DNA of 22,929 nucleotides from an uncultured Clostridia bacterium (GTDB lineage: Bacteria > Bacillota > Clostridia > Christensenellales > Aristaeellaceae): the NCBI GenBank assembly GCA_937934775.1, contig CALGYL010000344.1, forward strand, positions 1-22,929, read 5' to 3'. Positions 22,751-22,929 of this stretch are shown in pieces. Below the pieces are notes generated by a model that did no database searches, had not been told where the DNA came from, and worked only from the letters and a program-made list of their open reading frames with translations. The position numbers were made by a program, and so were the translations under genes. Position 1 is the stretch's first letter; each line of letters opens with the position of its first letter.

Positions 22751-22870
22751 CGAAGGGCTTCGTTTCCTCGCGTAGAAGCATCCGAAGGAGGTTTCTACGC
22801 TTCCGATTTCAGGCCCGCGAAGGGCTCCGTTCCCTCGCGCAGAAGCATCCGAAGGAGGTTTCTACGCTTG
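22738..22870. repeat. 67-base tandem duplication carrying an H5-type hairpin
   Basis: Units 22738-22804 and 22805-22870 differ at about five positions. Each contains TTCAGGCCCGCGAAGGGCT and a hairpin whose arms are GCGTAGAA/TTCTACGC in the first unit (22770-22800), with internal TCC-GAA-GGA. The second unit has GCGCAGAA, giving one mismatch. The biological sequence ends 14 bases later, which suggests that the assembly broke in this repeat. Confidence 0.88.
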
Positions 22871-22884
22871 TTTACGGTGCCATC

Positions 22885-22929
22885 AGATCGGAAGAGCACA
22901 CGTCTGAACTCCAGTCACTTAGGCATCTC
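22885..22929 (+). other. Illumina TruSeq index adapter (artefact)
   Basis: AGATCGGAAGAGCACACGTC and the following bases match the TruSeq index adapter, then the six-base barcode TTAGGC (index 3 of the TruSeq LT set) and ATCTC. This is library sequence, not genome. Confidence 0.98.

Noticed and set aside
22551..22870. Possible CRISPR array
   Set aside because: The repeats are adjacent tandem units without spacers of constant length, and no cas genes are present.

Overview
This is a high-GC bacterial contig, probably from a Gram-positive Bacillota/Clostridia member of an animal-associated or metagenomic sample. The signs are strong GGAGG-type ribosome binding sites, sigma-A type promoters with 16-18 base spacers, a lipobox signal on the zinc-binding protein and gene families typical of Clostridia. 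A Christensenellales-like origin is only a guess. Both ends are untrimmed Illumina adapter (1-46 and 22885-22929, the latter with the TruSeq index TTAGGC), so the biological sequence is 47-22884. No rRNA, tRNA, CRISPR array or transposase was seen.

Layout. (1) 47-5050, minus strand: an operon lacI - sugar-binding protein - two-domain ABC ATPase - permease (CUT2 sugar importer). It has a clear promoter with a LacI-type operator. The permease is cut by the contig end, and five hairpins lie between the binding-protein and ATPase genes. (2) 5171-8526, plus strand: a zinc operon znuA-znuC-znuB-Fur/Zur with a promoter and a Fur-family palindrome. A ~0.36 kb block of hairpin repeats has been inserted at the start of znuB, leaving a duplicated gene start behind. 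(3) 8594-9531: pyridoxamine/pyridoxal kinase. (4) 9810-11060, minus: an MFS efflux-type transporter. (5) 11234-12050: a striking His/Cys-rich protein with its own promoter and terminator. (6) 12051-13114: a gene-poor stretch filled with repeats. (7) 13115-14440, minus: a ROK-family regulator. (8) 14755-15689, minus: a MarR regulator with a long Gly/His/Cys-rich tail, controlled by a near-perfect 34-base palindromic operator. (9) 15743-20467, plus: two consecutive PAS-GGDEF-HD-GYP cyclic-di-GMP enzymes. (10) 20608-21601: a Stealth-family sugar-phosphotransferase gene broken by a nonsense codon and a frameshift. (11) 21726-22418: a DUF1275 membrane protein. (12) 22419-22884: repeats.

The most unusual material is between the genes. 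Seven or more intergenic regions carry hairpin modules (called H1-H5 here) whose sequences differ while base pairing is kept by compensating changes. Two copies of a separate 161-188 base element (12186-12373 and 14587-14747) share nested long-range stems, one of them with a covarying pair, and look like a structured RNA or a MITE-like foldback element. I do not recognise either family. They are the best candidates for something undescribed.

Zinc/metal handling is a recurring theme: znuACB, a Zur-like repressor, the His/Cys-rich protein, a His-rich ZnuC tail and the MarR tail. This link is an inference from content and proximity.
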